Notes: a model not told the origin generated them from the letters alone. Numbered from the stretch's first letter, positions 7,897-16,790 are shown. The stretch: 64,000 bases of DNA from Pseudofrankia saprophytica (GCF_000235425.2 NZ_KI912266.1:2919671-2983670); one strand, 5' to 3'. Numbers and translations are program-made.

Positions 7897-9405
7897 TCAC
7901 GCGGCCGAACCCGCGCAGCGGCCGGCGGCGTGGGCGGCCAGGTCGACGGCGAAGGCTCGCAGCGCCGTGCGGACGAGGCGGGCGGCGCCGTCGGGATGGC
8001 GACAGGCGCCCCGCCCGTCGACCAGTTCGGCGAGCTCGGCCGCCTGCCACGCCCAGTGGCCAGTCAGGCCGCCCGTGGCCGGCAGGCTGGGCATCGCGGC
8101 CATCGCTCCCATCGCGGCCAGGCCGGACATCGCGGCCGCCAGCTCCGGCAGGCCGTCACGGCACGGCCCGCACTGCCCCGCGCTCTGCCCGGCCAGGTAG
8201 CCGACGATCCTGGCCGTCTCCGCCAGCCCGCAGAGCCGCCCGGGCAACAGGTGGACGAGACCAGGCCCGGGACCGGCGCCCCAGGCCGCGAGCCCGGCCC
8301 GTGACATCGGGACCGCGTGCGCCCGGCCCGCCGGCAGCCAGCCGCCGCCGTAGCCGCCGACGCGGACCGCCCCCGGCTCCTCGGCCGGGCCGCCCGCGAG
8401 CCCGACGATCTCCCTGAGGGTGGCGCCGACCGGCACCTCGACCAGCCCCGGGGAGACGACCGCGCCGCTGACGGTGACGAGCATGGTGCCCGGGTCGTCG
8501 GGCGCGCCGGTGCTCCGGAACCAGGCCGCGCCGTACCGGGCGACGAGTGCCACGTGGGCGAGCGTCTCGGCGTTGAGCACGACGACCGGACGACGCAGCC
8601 GCCCGGATCGCCCGGACTGCCCGGACTGCCCCGCCCGGCCGGCGCCGCGTGGCGCGGGCGCGGCGAGCGGGACCCACTGGGGGAACGGCCTGGCCGCCTT
8701 CCCGCCGACCACGGCCGCCGCGGCGGCGGTCGCCTCGCCCGCGACGAACACCCCCGCCGGGGCCGCTCGGACGACGGGTGGGACACGGTCGAGTCGGGCG
8801 GCCCGCCGTTCGGCCAGAGCGCGGGTCACGGCATCGGCGGCTGGGCCTGGCTTGACGTAGACCCGGGTGTCGGCCGCCGCGACGGCCTCGGCGACCAGCG
8901 CCAGACCGTCCAGCACCAGATGGGGCGCCGCGGTCAGCAGCCAGGCGTCCTTGCGACTCTCCGGCTCGCCCTCGGCGGCGTTGGCGATCACCGTCACCGA
9001 TCCACCCACCGCCTGCCCACCGCCTCCTCGCCCGGTGGCCGTCCCACCGTCGCGCGCGGCGGCCAGCTTGCGCCAGACGGGAAAGCCCGCGCCACCACGC
9101 CCGGTCAGGCCGGCGGCGCGTAGCTCATCGACGAGCGGGCCGGGACCGCCGCGCAACGGGACGGGGCCCAGCCGGGCAAGGTGCTCCTCGAGGCTCGCGG
9201 CGGCGGAGCCGAACAGGCGGGGCTCGTGACCCGGCCGCGCGGGAGATTCCGGCCCCGTGCAGGGCGGCGACCCGGCTGGGCGCGCCGCCCCTTCGGCCGC
9301 TCGCCCCGCCGCGGCGGCTCCCGGGCCCGAGGACGAGGCGGACATGACGTCCCCGTTCCGGCCGCGTCGCGGCAGTTGGGCGTCGTTCACGGGCGCCGCG
9401 GTCAT
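7897..9405 (-). CDS. NuoF-like NADH:acceptor oxidoreductase subunit with SLBB domain
   Basis: A 502-residue protein resembling the 51-kDa (NuoF) flavoprotein of complex I and related diaphorases. Seen in order: a disordered N-terminus (about 60 residues); the glycine-rich flavin/NADH segment GRGGAGFPVWRKL (about 102-114); ANAAEGEPESRKDAWLL, equivalent to the NuoF EPGTxKDR region; an SLBB-like segment (VTVSGAVVSPGLVEVPVG); and the C-terminal cluster region QCGPCRDGL, with a further Cys in GACRHPDG. The usual ESCGxCxPC is reduced, so a complete N3-type cluster is uncertain. The start ATG overlaps the upstream stop (ATGA), and GGAGGGGG precedes it. It probably feeds NADH electrons to the ferredoxin or the membrane partner. 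Confidence 0.78.
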   Translation of the reverse strand: MTAAPVNDAQLPRRGRNGDVMSASSSGPGAAAAGRAAEGAARPAGSPPCTGPESPARPGHEPRLFGSAAASLEEHLARLGPVPLRGGPGPLVDELRAAGLTGRGGAGFPVWRKLAAARDGGTATGRGGGGQAVGGSVTVIANAAEGEPESRKDAWLLTAAPHLVLDGLALVAEAVAAADTRVYVKPGPAADAVTRALAERRAARLDRVPPVVRAAPAGVFVAGEATAAAAAVVGGKAARPFPQWVPLAAPAPRGAGRAGQSGQSGRSGRLRRPVVVLNAETLAHVALVARYGAAWFRSTGAPDDPGTMLVTVSGAVVSPGLVEVPVGATLREIVGLAGGPAEEPGAVRVGGYGGGWLPAGRAHAVPMSRAGLAAWGAGPGPGLVHLLPGRLCGLAETARIVGYLAGQSAGQCGPCRDGLPELAAAMSGLAAMGAMAAMPSLPATGGLTGHWAWQAAELAELVDGRGACRHPDGAARLVRTALRAFAVDLAAHAAGRCAGSAA

Positions 9406-10049
9406 CGGACCCCCTCCGCGCTGGCGGGGTGGCTCGGGCCTGGGCGCGGTGACGATCTGGCGACGTCCGGGGGAGCCGGTCTCTGGCTCGCCCTCCTGGC
9501 CGAAAGGCTCGCCCTGCCGGCCATCGGGAAGGACGTCGAGCATCGCCAGCCGACCGCGAGCAGTACGGCGGCGGCGCAGAGCACGGCGACGAGCAACTGC
9601 CAGCGGGTGCCGACGTCGCTGCCCGAGCCGAGCGAGTGCGCGAACGCCAGCGGCCAGGTGGCGTAGGCGGCCCAGTGCAGGGCCCGCCAGGCGCGCGCGC
9701 CGATCCGGTGGCGCAGCAGGCTCGTCACGACGAGCGCCACGAGCAGGTCGAGCGCGACCGTCCCGAGCCCCACCCACAGCGACCGGTAGTTGGCGCGGAA
9801 CGGCAACACCACGTCAAGGGCGCCGATGTGGGCGTACGGGTCGGCGACCAGCGTCGTCACGTGGACGGCGAGCAGCGCCACTGCGAGCAGGCTCGCGTCG
9901 CGGTGCACCGTGGCCAGCGCGAACCCCGGCAGCCCGGCGGCCGGTCGCCCCGAGCGGGCCGTGATCCCCAGGACGACCGTCAGCGTCAGGACCAGCAGCA
10001 ACGTCATCCCGGTGCCGCGGGCGGCGTACCAGAGCGCGTCGTTCGTCAC
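9402..10049 (-). CDS. Ferric-reductase-like heme-b membrane protein
   Basis: A 215-residue protein with about six membrane helices: TLLLVLTLTVVLGITA, a helix with HRDASLLAVALLAVHVTTLV, one around LWVGLGTVALDLLVALVVTSLL, ALHWAAYATWPLAFAHSLG and LLVAVLCAAAVLLAVGW. Paired histidines in two helices (HRDA...AVHV and LHWA...FAHS) fit the bis-heme-b site of the ferric reductase/YedZ transmembrane superfamily. It has no own flavin or NAD domain, so the adjacent NuoF-like protein may supply electrons. Starts and stops overlap both neighbours (GTGA and ATGA), which implies translational coupling. The C-terminal 40 residues are Pro/Ser/Arg-rich. Confidence 0.77.
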   Translation of the reverse strand: MTNDALWYAARGTGMTLLLVLTLTVVLGITARSGRPAAGLPGFALATVHRDASLLAVALLAVHVTTLVADPYAHIGALDVVLPFRANYRSLWVGLGTVALDLLVALVVTSLLRHRIGARAWRALHWAAYATWPLAFAHSLGSGSDVGTRWQLLVAVLCAAAVLLAVGWRCSTSFPMAGRASLSARRASQRPAPPDVARSSPRPGPSHPASAEGVR

Positions 10050-11233
10050 CGCGCGTCGCCTTCCCACGCCGTGGCCGCCAGCGCCGCCGCTGCCAGCGCC
10101 GTGTCCGCCGTGTCCGCCGTGTCCGCCGTGTCCGCCGCGGTCGCCGTGACGGCGGCGATGGCGGTGGAGGTGCGATCGGGGGCGGAGGTGGGAGTGGGAG
10201 CCGGTGGGGCGGGTGGCCAGCCGGCGACGGCGTGGACGGAGCCGGCCGCGTCGACCAGCCGGGCGGGCAGGCCGGTCCGGCGCAGCCAGCCCACGGCCAG
10301 CTCGGCGCGGACGAGGGCGGCGGTGCTCGCGGTGTTCGCGGCGAGGCAGCTGCGCGCGGCGACGGTCACCGTCCGCCAGGTCACCGGGGCAGGCTGGCAG
10401 GTGCGCGGGTCCAGGATGTGGTGGAGCATCCGGCCGTCGCGTCGCCAGCGCCGGCCGATCGTGCTCGACGTGGCCAGCGCGCCGCCGGCGGCAAGCGTCA
10501 CGGCGCAGGCCGGCTCGCCAGGGCGGTCCCGCACCTGGACGCGCCACCCGCCTGGCGGCGCGGCGCCGGCCGTCGCGATGTCGCCGCCGAGGCTGACGAG
10601 CGTGCCCACGCCGAGCCGACTCGCGACCAGAGCCGCGCACCGGTCCGCCGCGTGCGCCTTCGCGGTTGCGCCCAGGTCGAGCTGGACGCCGGCTGGCACC
10701 GTCAGGACGTCGCCGTCGAGAACGATCCGCCGCCACGCGGGCGCGAGCCGCATGACAGTGGCCGGCGTGCCGTCGACGCCGAGCGCGGCCGTGGCGATGG
10801 CGAGCGCGGCGCCCGAACTGCCCGAACTGCCCGAACTGCCCGAAGCGTGCGCGGCGCCGGCGCGCGAGGCCCCGGCGGGGCTGGGCATGACCGCGCCGCC
10901 GGGGGCGATCAGGGCGATGTCGCGGTCGTAGCCGAGCGCGGCGAGCGGGCCGCCGAGCGTCGGGTCGACGTCGCCGCCGCTGGCCTCGGCCGCCTTGAGC
11001 GCGGCCGCGACCAGCTCGGCGAACAGCGGGCTGACCCTGTGCGGCCGCCCACCGGCGGTCGCGACCTGGCTGAGTTCGGAGTCGTCGCGGAACCGGCTCG
11101 CCGCCGCGTCCACGGCCGCGAGCTCCTCCACGACGAGCAGCCGCGCCTCGTCGATCGCCGCGGGGTCGGTGACGACCACCCGTGCCGTCGTGCTCCACAC
11201 CGCCCACTCGGCGGCGGCGTCCTCGGCGCGCAT
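10046..11233 (-). CDS. apbE: ApbE-family FAD:protein FMN transferase
   Basis: A 395-residue protein with the ApbE order of motifs: WSTTARVVV at the start; ASRFRDDSELSQV; GGDVDPTLGGPLAALGYDRD; QLDLGATAKAHAADRC; LVSLGGDIATAG; and DGRMLHHILDPRTCQP, whose acidic and Thr-type positions bind Mg-FAD. ApbE attaches FMN covalently to Ser/Thr of exported redox proteins, or supplies FMN. A Gly/Ser/Ala insert (ASGSSGSSGSSGAA) and a C-terminal stretch with repeated ADT units are not family features. No neighbour shows the usual flavinylation motif, so its target is unclear. The ATG at 11233 follows the upstream stop by one base. Confidence 0.87.
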   Translation of the reverse strand: MRAEDAAAEWAVWSTTARVVVTDPAAIDEARLLVVEELAAVDAAASRFRDDSELSQVATAGGRPHRVSPLFAELVAAALKAAEASGGDVDPTLGGPLAALGYDRDIALIAPGGAVMPSPAGASRAGAAHASGSSGSSGSSGAALAIATAALGVDGTPATVMRLAPAWRRIVLDGDVLTVPAGVQLDLGATAKAHAADRCAALVASRLGVGTLVSLGGDIATAGAAPPGGWRVQVRDRPGEPACAVTLAAGGALATSSTIGRRWRRDGRMLHHILDPRTCQPAPVTWRTVTVAARSCLAANTASTAALVRAELAVGWLRRTGLPARLVDAAGSVHAVAGWPPAPPAPTPTSAPDRTSTAIAAVTATAADTADTADTADTALAAAALAATAWEGDAR

Positions 11234-11234
11234 G

Positions 11235-11552
11235 TCAGCTCCCGCCCGAGCTGGCGTGGGAACCGCCCGTACCGCCGCCGGAGACCAGGCCGCCGCTGGA
11301 CCCGTCGTCGAACGACCAGGTCGAGTCGCCGCTCCCGGACGAGGACCCGTCGTCCTGTGTGCCGCCGGTGGTCGTGTTGCCGTCCGTCTCGCTGCCGCCC
11401 GAACCGGCCGATGCGGCGGAGTGATCACGCGCCAGGACGCCGAACCCGATGACGGCGGCGGCGCTGACGGCGAACAGGCTTCTGGTCGCCCTCGCCGTGC
11501 GCCGGATCCCGTCGTCGCGGGATGGTCGGACACCGTTGTCACGGGTTGGCAT
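11235..11552 (-). CDS. Small single-pass membrane protein, Gly/Ser/Thr-rich outside
   Basis: A 105-residue protein. A basic N-terminus (RRTARATR) precedes one hydrophobic segment, SLFAVSAAAVIGFGVLA (about residues 25-41). The rest is Ser/Gly/Thr/Asp-rich (GGTQDDGSSSGSGDSTW) with no cysteine or histidine cluster. This pattern suggests an N-in membrane anchor with a flexible extracytoplasmic tail. The ATG at 11552 has GGAGGGACAGG upstream. As first gene of the apbE operon it could be a scaffold or an acceptor of FMN; neither is shown, because the known flavinylation consensus is absent. Confidence 0.6.
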   Translation of the reverse strand: MPTRDNGVRPSRDDGIRRTARATRSLFAVSAAAVIGFGVLARDHSAASAGSGGSETDGNTTTGGTQDDGSSSGSGDSTWSFDDGSSGGLVSGGGTGGSHASSGGS

Positions 11553-11771
11553 GGTCCTGTCCCTCCGTCGGCCCTCGCCGCGATCGCCACCGTGAGCGAC
11601 CGGCCTCGCCATGGTTGGCGTGGTCGGTGCGGGTGCAACGATCGCTGCATCACCGTCAGAGTGACCGCGAACCCTTGGAGCGGACTGAACGGACGCTGTG
11701 CGCAGGCCCGGAGGATGTGTCAGCGACCCGACTCCTCGACCAGGCTTTTCGTACACCGGTCGGCCATCCCA

Positions 11772-12554
11772 CTAGCCGACGAGGATGACCTCCAGCGTGC
11801 GGGGCCCGTGCACCCCTTCGACCCGGTGGAGCTCGATGTCGCTGGTGGCGCTCGGCCCGCTGACCCAGGTCAGCGGGCGGGCCGCGGCGCCGGCGGCGCG
11901 CAGGCGGGCCAGGGCGTCCGGCACACCTGCGACCACCTGGTCGGCGCGCACGACCACCAGGTGGTAGTCGGGCACCAGGGACAGCGCCCGCCGGCCCTGC
12001 CCCGGGCCGCCGTCCAGCACGATCGTCCCGGTCTCGGCGATCGCGAGCGCGCAGCCGGTGAGCACCCCGTCGGTCGCGTCCAGCTCGGCGGCGGTCAGTG
12101 GCGGCTCGTCGTCGACCATCTCGATCCCGCGCGCCGCGGCGAGCCAGCCGGGTGGCAGACCCGGCGGGCGGACCAGTCGACGCGCGCCGCGCCCGGTCAG
12201 CGCGGCGGCGACGGCGGACGCGATGTTCCCGTCGGATGCGCCGTCCCCGTTGGGTATGCCGTCTCCGTCGAGGGCGCCGTCCCCGCCGGTCGCCGGGCCA
12301 CCGGGCGAGACCTGCCCGGCCGAGACCCCACGGACGAGTGCGTGGTAGTCGGTGAGTCGGCTGGCCAGCAGCTCGAACAGCGCAGCTGGCGGCGCGTCCG
12401 CCGCCAGGCTCGGAGATCCTGCGCCAGCGGTCCGGTAGTCCCGGGTGACGGGAGGCGGGGCCGGCCGGTCGGCGAGCGCCGCGCGCACCCGGGCCAGGAC
12501 CTCCGCCCGCGCGTCACCGGACGGCCGCGGCGGCAGCGGGTTCGTCGGACTCAT
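11772..12554 (-). CDS. lutC: L-lactate utilization protein LutC (LldG)
   Basis: A 260-residue LUD-domain protein. Its C-terminal half has the family motifs ITAxxA-like LTAAELDATDGVLTGC, AIAETGTIVLD, LVPDYHLVVV and GPSATSDIELHRVEGVHGPRTLEVILV. LutC acts with LutA and LutB in the iron-sulfur oxidation of L-lactate to pyruvate. An Asp/Gly-rich insert with repeated GDG units (about residues 88-110) is not typical. Its ATG overlaps the lutB stop (ATGA). In this locus it would complete oxidation of lactate made from rhamnose-derived lactaldehyde. Confidence 0.9.
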   Translation of the reverse strand: MSPTNPLPPRPSGDARAEVLARVRAALADRPAPPPVTRDYRTAGAGSPSLAADAPPAALFELLASRLTDYHALVRGVSAGQVSPGGPATGGDGALDGDGIPNGDGASDGNIASAVAAALTGRGARRLVRPPGLPPGWLAAARGIEMVDDEPPLTAAELDATDGVLTGCALAIAETGTIVLDGGPGQGRRALSLVPDYHLVVVRADQVVAGVPDALARLRAAGAAARPLTWVSGPSATSDIELHRVEGVHGPRTLEVILVG

Positions 12555-14152
12555 CGCGGCGTCCCTTCGTCCAGCGTCCCCTCGTCCGCCGCGTCGGTCG
12601 CGTCCGGCGCTTTCGGACGGTCGGAGCCGGGCCGCTGACGCGACCAGCGGTCGCGGAAGCTCTCGGCCGGGGGGAGCGGCAGGTCGCGACTGACGGTCCA
12701 GGCGGCCAGCGGCGGTGGCAGCCGGCCGATCGCGCCGCGGCGGCGCCCGAGCAGCCGGCCGAGGCGGGCGGCGCGTAGGGCGCGTGCCCAGCGGTCCGGT
12801 TTCGCCATCGTCCAGGCGGCCGCGGCCATGACGGCCCGTTCGGGCTTCGGCGGGTGGCCGGCGCCTCGTCCGGTATCCACGACTTTGGCGCGCAGGTGGA
12901 CCAGCATCGACGGTATGTCGATCGCGACGGGGCAGGCGTCCAGGCAGGCCCCACACAGCGTCGACGCGTAGGGCAGCGACGGGTTGTCGGCGACGCCGGC
13001 GAGCTGCGGCGACAGCACCGCGCCGATCGGGCCGGGGTAGACCGACCCATAGGCGTGGCCGCCGGTCCGCTCGTAGACCGGGCAGACGTTCAGGCAGGCC
13101 GCGCACCGGATGCAGCGCAGCGCCGCCCGCCCGGCCGGGTCCGCGAGCGTCGCCGTCCGGCCGTTGTCCAGCAGCACCAGATGGAACGCCTGCGGCCCGT
13201 CGCCGGGTGCCACCCCCGTCCACATCGAGGTGTAGGGATTCATCCGCTCGCCGGTCGCCGAGCGGGGCAGCAGCTGGAGGAAGACCTCCAGGTCGCGCCA
13301 GGTCGGGACGATCTTCTCCAGGCCCATCACGGTGATGAGCGTGTCGGGCAGCGTCAGGCACATCCGGCCGTTGCCCTCCGACTCGACGACCGCGAGCGTG
13401 CCCGTCTCGGCGACGGCGAAGTTCGCCCCGCTGATCGCGACCCGGGCGGACAGGAAACGCTCCCGCAGATGCCGGCGGGCGGCCTCGGCGAGCGCCCGGG
13501 GCTCGTCGGTCAGGCCGGGCGGCGCGGGGACGCCGCCGGAGGCGCCCATCTCCCGGACGAAGATGTCGCGGATCTCGGCGCGGTTGCGGTGGATCGCCGG
13601 GACGACGATGTGGCTGGGCCGGTCGTGGCCGAGCTGGACGATCAGCTCGGCGAGGTCGGTCTCCCAGGCGGCGACGCCGGCGTCGGCGAGCGCCTCGTTC
13701 AGGCCGATCTCCTGGGTCGCCATCGACTTGACCTTGACGACCTCGGTGGCGCCCGCCGCGTGGACGAGGTCGACGACGATCCGGTTGGCCTCGTTGGCGT
13801 CGCGCGCCCAGTGGACGACGCCGCCGCGCGCGGTGACCTGCTCCTCCAGCTGGACCAGGTAGTCGCCCAGGTTCGCGAGCACGTCGTCCTTGATCGCGGC
13901 ACCGGCGGCCCGCAGTTGGTCCCAGTCGTCGAGCTCGGCGACGACGCGCGCCCGGCGCCCGCGGATCGTGCCCGTCGCCTTCCCCAGGTTGCGACGTAGC
14001 TGCGCGTCGCCGAGCGCCCGGCGGGCGGCCACCGGGAACGGCTCGTCGCCGCGCAGCATCCCGACCCCACGCGGCGCCGTCGGCGGCACCACCGCCGGCA
14101 GCCCCAGAAACGTCGCCGCGGATGCCCCCGTCGCCCCGCCCGACGCCGTCAC
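12551..14152 (-). CDS. lutB: L-lactate utilization iron-sulfur protein LutB (LldF)
   Basis: A 533-residue protein. The N-terminal LUD domain holds VVKVKSMATQEIGLNEAL, ETDLAEL, HIVVPAIHRNRAEI and FAVAETGTLAVVESEGNGRM. The C-terminal ferredoxin-like part has two 4Fe-4S motifs, CIRCAACLNVCPVY and CGACLDACPVAIDIP, with the conserved YGSVYPGPIGAVLSP between them. It transfers lactate electrons within LutABC. The GTG at 14152 follows AGGATGTC; the first 20 residues are Ala/Gly-rich. It is the first gene after a 321-bp gap with nested inverted repeats, so lutBC may have its own promoter or control point. Confidence 0.93.
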   Translation of the reverse strand: MTASGGATGASAATFLGLPAVVPPTAPRGVGMLRGDEPFPVAARRALGDAQLRRNLGKATGTIRGRRARVVAELDDWDQLRAAGAAIKDDVLANLGDYLVQLEEQVTARGGVVHWARDANEANRIVVDLVHAAGATEVVKVKSMATQEIGLNEALADAGVAAWETDLAELIVQLGHDRPSHIVVPAIHRNRAEIRDIFVREMGASGGVPAPPGLTDEPRALAEAARRHLRERFLSARVAISGANFAVAETGTLAVVESEGNGRMCLTLPDTLITVMGLEKIVPTWRDLEVFLQLLPRSATGERMNPYTSMWTGVAPGDGPQAFHLVLLDNGRTATLADPAGRAALRCIRCAACLNVCPVYERTGGHAYGSVYPGPIGAVLSPQLAGVADNPSLPYASTLCGACLDACPVAIDIPSMLVHLRAKVVDTGRGAGHPPKPERAVMAAAAWTMAKPDRWARALRAARLGRLLGRRRGAIGRLPPPLAAWTVSRDLPLPPAESFRDRWSRQRPGSDRPKAPDATDAADEGTLDEGTPR

Positions 14153-14169
14153 GACATCCTCCCGCCAGC

Positions 14170-14283
14170 GAAGTGTGGCATCTCAGCGTGCCTATGGACC
14201 CGCTGAGATGCCACAGTCCCAACCTCAGGCGGCGAACTGTGGTGGATGAGCATGCCTATAGACACCTCCAGATGCCACACTTC
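14170..14283. repeat. Nested inverted repeats in the lutA-lutB gap
   Basis: Two features overlap. The outer pair GAAGTGTGGCATCT (14170-14183) and AGATGCCACACTTC (14270-14283) is a perfect 14-bp inverted repeat. Inside its left half is a perfect 15-bp hairpin, TGTGGCATCTCAGCG (14174-14188) and CGCTGAGATGCCACA (14201-14215), with a 12-base loop. The sequence between the outer arms also repeats CATGCCTATAGAC-like and GTGCCTATGGACC-like units in partial symmetry. It could be an operator pair, an attenuator between lutA and lutBC, or a small palindromic mobile element. Confidence 0.75.
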
Positions 14284-14473
14284 GACGTTCGAACCTGGCG
14301 GGGATGGGAGGTCACCAGTCGGAGGACGGGCCGGGGTGTGCCCGGCCTACCAGCCCGCCCCGGTTCGCCTGTCCACGGCCCGCTCAGCCGTACACATTTG
14401 ATCGCTGTGCGTGTCCAGCCCGGCCGGTGACCGCCCCGGCGGCCCCGAGGAGGCCGGTCGGCACCCGGCCGGA

Positions 14474-15253
14474 TCATCGCGCGGCCCGCGTGGCGGATGA
14501 CGCGGCCGGCGCGGCGACCCGCGACCCGGGGGTGGACGCAAGGATCTCGGCCAGGTGGACGGGGCGGACGCCGGCCCGGAGCCGGGACAGACCGCCACCG
14601 ATGTGCATGAGGCACGACGAGTCGCCGGCGGTCACGACCTCCGCGCCGGTGGACAGCACATCCCGCATCTTGTCGGCGAGCATCGCCGTCGACGTGTCCG
14701 CGTTCTTCAGCGCGAACGTGCCGCCGAAGCCGCAGCACGCCTCGGCGGCGGGCAGCTCCACCAGCTCCAGGCCGGCGACGGCACGCAACAGCCGCGTCGG
14801 CGCGTCGCCGACCCGCAGCAGCCGCAGCGAGTGGCAGGTCGGGTGGTAGGTGACCCGGTGCGGGTAGTAGGCCCCGACGTCGGTCACGCCGAGCACGCCG
14901 ACGAGGAACTCGGACAGCTCATAGGTGCGCGCCGCGAGGTCGGCGGCGGCCTCGGCCAGCGCCTCGTCGCCGGCGGCGGCCGCGAGTGTCGCGTACTGGT
15001 GGCGTACCGAGCCGACGCAGGACCCGCTCGGCGCGACGACCGCCTCGTATCCGTCGAACGCGCCGACGTGCCGCCGCACCAACGGCAGCGCCTCGCGGGC
15101 GTAGCCGGTGTTGATGTGCATCTGGCCGCAGCAGGTCTGCGCCAGCGGCAGGTCGACCTCGTGGCCGAGACGCTCCAGCACCCGCACGGTCGCGTCGCCG
15201 ACGTCCGGGAACATCCCGTCGACGAGGCAGGTGACGAACAGGCCGATCCGCAT
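14474..15253 (-). CDS. lutA: L-lactate utilization protein LutA (LldE)
   Basis: A 259-residue protein with the two CCG-type cysteine-rich domains of the LutA/GlcF/HdrB family: LAQTCCGQMHINTGYAREA and LPAAEACCGFGGTFALKN. Further Cys lie in the TCLVD and YHPTCHSL segments. It is the cluster-bearing partner of LutB in L-lactate oxidation at the cytoplasmic side. The ATG at 15253 follows CCGGAGGGAGC and lies four bases after rhaB, so it is translated with the rhamnose operon. The fixed linkage to rhamnose genes fits lactate being a product of this pathway. Confidence 0.92.
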   Translation of the reverse strand: MRIGLFVTCLVDGMFPDVGDATVRVLERLGHEVDLPLAQTCCGQMHINTGYAREALPLVRRHVGAFDGYEAVVAPSGSCVGSVRHQYATLAAAAGDEALAEAAADLAARTYELSEFLVGVLGVTDVGAYYPHRVTYHPTCHSLRLLRVGDAPTRLLRAVAGLELVELPAAEACCGFGGTFALKNADTSTAMLADKMRDVLSTGAEVVTAGDSSCLMHIGGGLSRLRAGVRPVHLAEILASTPGSRVAAPAASSATRAAR

Positions 15254-15257
15254 CCGC

Positions 15258-16790
15258 TCAGCTCCCTCCGGTCGCTCCGGCGCCGCCGCGCCACGGCGTG
15301 CCTGGCACGAGGACCGTCCCGCTCCTCGTCGGTTCGTACCGCGTCGGCGGGGCCGTCGCACGGACCAGCGCGCGTAGCGCCGCCAGACTGACGTCATCGC
15401 CGCCCGCGCGCTGCCCGCCGAGGGCCCCGTGCGCGCGGGCCTGGACCAGCACGTTGCCGAGCGCGGTCGCCTCCGCCGGGCCGGCGAGCACCGGCAGGCC
15501 GAGCGCGTCCGCGGTCAGCTGGCACAGCGGCGCGTTGCGTGCCCCGCCGCCGACGAGGTGCACGACGTCGATGCGCCGGCCGGACAGGCGCTCGGCGGCG
15601 CGCACCGCCTGGGCGTATGCGGCGGCGAGGCTGTCCAGGACGCAGCGGACGATCTCGGCGGGGCCCCGCGGCTCGCGCTGCCCGGCGGCCCGGGCGGCGG
15701 CGGCGACCCGGGCAGGCATGTCGCCGGGTGGCAGGAACTCCGGGGCGTCGGGGTCGACCACAGGCCCGCCGGGCGGCAGAGCCGCGGCCTGGCCCAGCAG
15801 GTCGGCCAGCGCCCAGCGGTGCCCGGCCCGTTCCCACGTGCGTAGGCACTCCTGCAGGATCCACAGGCCCATCACGTTGTGCAGGTAGCGGGTCCGGCCG
15901 TCGACGCCCGCCTCGTTGGTGAACCGGGCGGCGCGGCTGTCCTCGGTGAGCACCGGCGCGTCCAGCTCGACGCCGACGAGCGACCAGGTGCCGCAGGAGA
16001 TGTACGCCCAGTTCTCACCCTCGGCGGGGACGCCGACGACCGCGGAGGCGGTGTCGTGCGAGCCGACCGCCGTGACCGGCGTCCCGGCGGCGAGCCCGGT
16101 CTCCTCGGCCACCTCGGGGCGCAGCCCGCCAACGACGGTGCCCGGGGTGACCAGCGGGGGCAGGATCTCGGGCTGGATGCGGGCGAGCCGGGCGAGCGAC
16201 GCCCACCACGTCCGGTCGCGCGCGCCGAGCAGGCCGGTGGTCGACGCGTTCGTCACCTCCGCGGCGCGCTGCCCGGTCAGCCAGTAGGCCAGCAGGTCGG
16301 GGATGAGCAGCAGTGTGGCCGCGGCGCCCAGCGGGCCCCGGCCGCCCGCGGACTCGACGGACTCGACGGACTCGGAGGCGAGCTGGTAGAGGGTGGTGAA
16401 CGGCAGGAACTGCAGTCCGTTCGCCTGGTAGAGCGCCGCGGGGGAGGCCGCGGCGTGCACCGTGTCGAGAACCGTCTCGCCGGTCCGGGTGTCGCGGTAA
16501 TGGTAGGGGAGGCCGAGCAGCCGGCCGGCGCCGTCGAGCAGCCCGTAGTCGACGGCCCAGGAGTCGACGCCGATGCTGCGCGGTTGGCCGTGCGCCTCGC
16601 CGAGGGCCCGCAGCCCGGTGAGCACCTCGAGGTAGAGGTGCCCGACGTCCCAGTGCAGGCCGTCGGGCAGCCGCAGCGGCGTGTTCGGGAACCGGTGTAC
16701 CTCGGTCGCCTCCAGCCGGCCGGGGCCGACGTGCGCGGCGAGTACCCGCCCGCTGGAGGCCCCGAGATCGACGGCGGCGAAGAGGGTCAT
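15258..16790 (-). CDS. rhaB: Rhamnulokinase
   Basis: A 510-residue FGGY-family sugar kinase that phosphorylates L-rhamnulose to L-rhamnulose-1-phosphate with ATP. Seen: the N-terminal phosphate motif FAAVDLGASSGRV; IGVDSWAVDYGLLD; YHYRDTRT; the catalytic Asp in VGSHDTASAVVG; and the C-terminal VVHLVGGGARN with QLTADALGLPV and ATALGN, as in RhaB. The length fits the family, somewhat on the long side because of the Ala/Gly-rich end. The start ATG overlaps the previous stop (ATGA). It lies between the fused aldolase/dehydrogenase and lutA. Confidence 0.93.
   Translation of the reverse strand: MTLFAAVDLGASSGRVLAAHVGPGRLEATEVHRFPNTPLRLPDGLHWDVGHLYLEVLTGLRALGEAHGQPRSIGVDSWAVDYGLLDGAGRLLGLPYHYRDTRTGETVLDTVHAAASPAALYQANGLQFLPFTTLYQLASESVESVESAGGRGPLGAAATLLLIPDLLAYWLTGQRAAEVTNASTTGLLGARDRTWWASLARLARIQPEILPPLVTPGTVVGGLRPEVAEETGLAAGTPVTAVGSHDTASAVVGVPAEGENWAYISCGTWSLVGVELDAPVLTEDSRAARFTNEAGVDGRTRYLHNVMGLWILQECLRTWERAGHRWALADLLGQAAALPPGGPVVDPDAPEFLPPGDMPARVAAAARAAGQREPRGPAEIVRCVLDSLAAAYAQAVRAAERLSGRRIDVVHLVGGGARNAPLCQLTADALGLPVLAGPAEATALGNVLVQARAHGALGGQRAGGDDVSLAALRALVRATAPPTRYEPTRSGTVLVPGTPWRGGAGATGGS

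Noticed and set aside
10046-10200. GTGTCCGCC-type tandem units at the end of apbE, considered as a CRISPR or VNTR
   Set aside because: Units are only 9 bp with no unique spacers; they encode an Ala-Asp-Thr run in apbE. A minor coding repeat.
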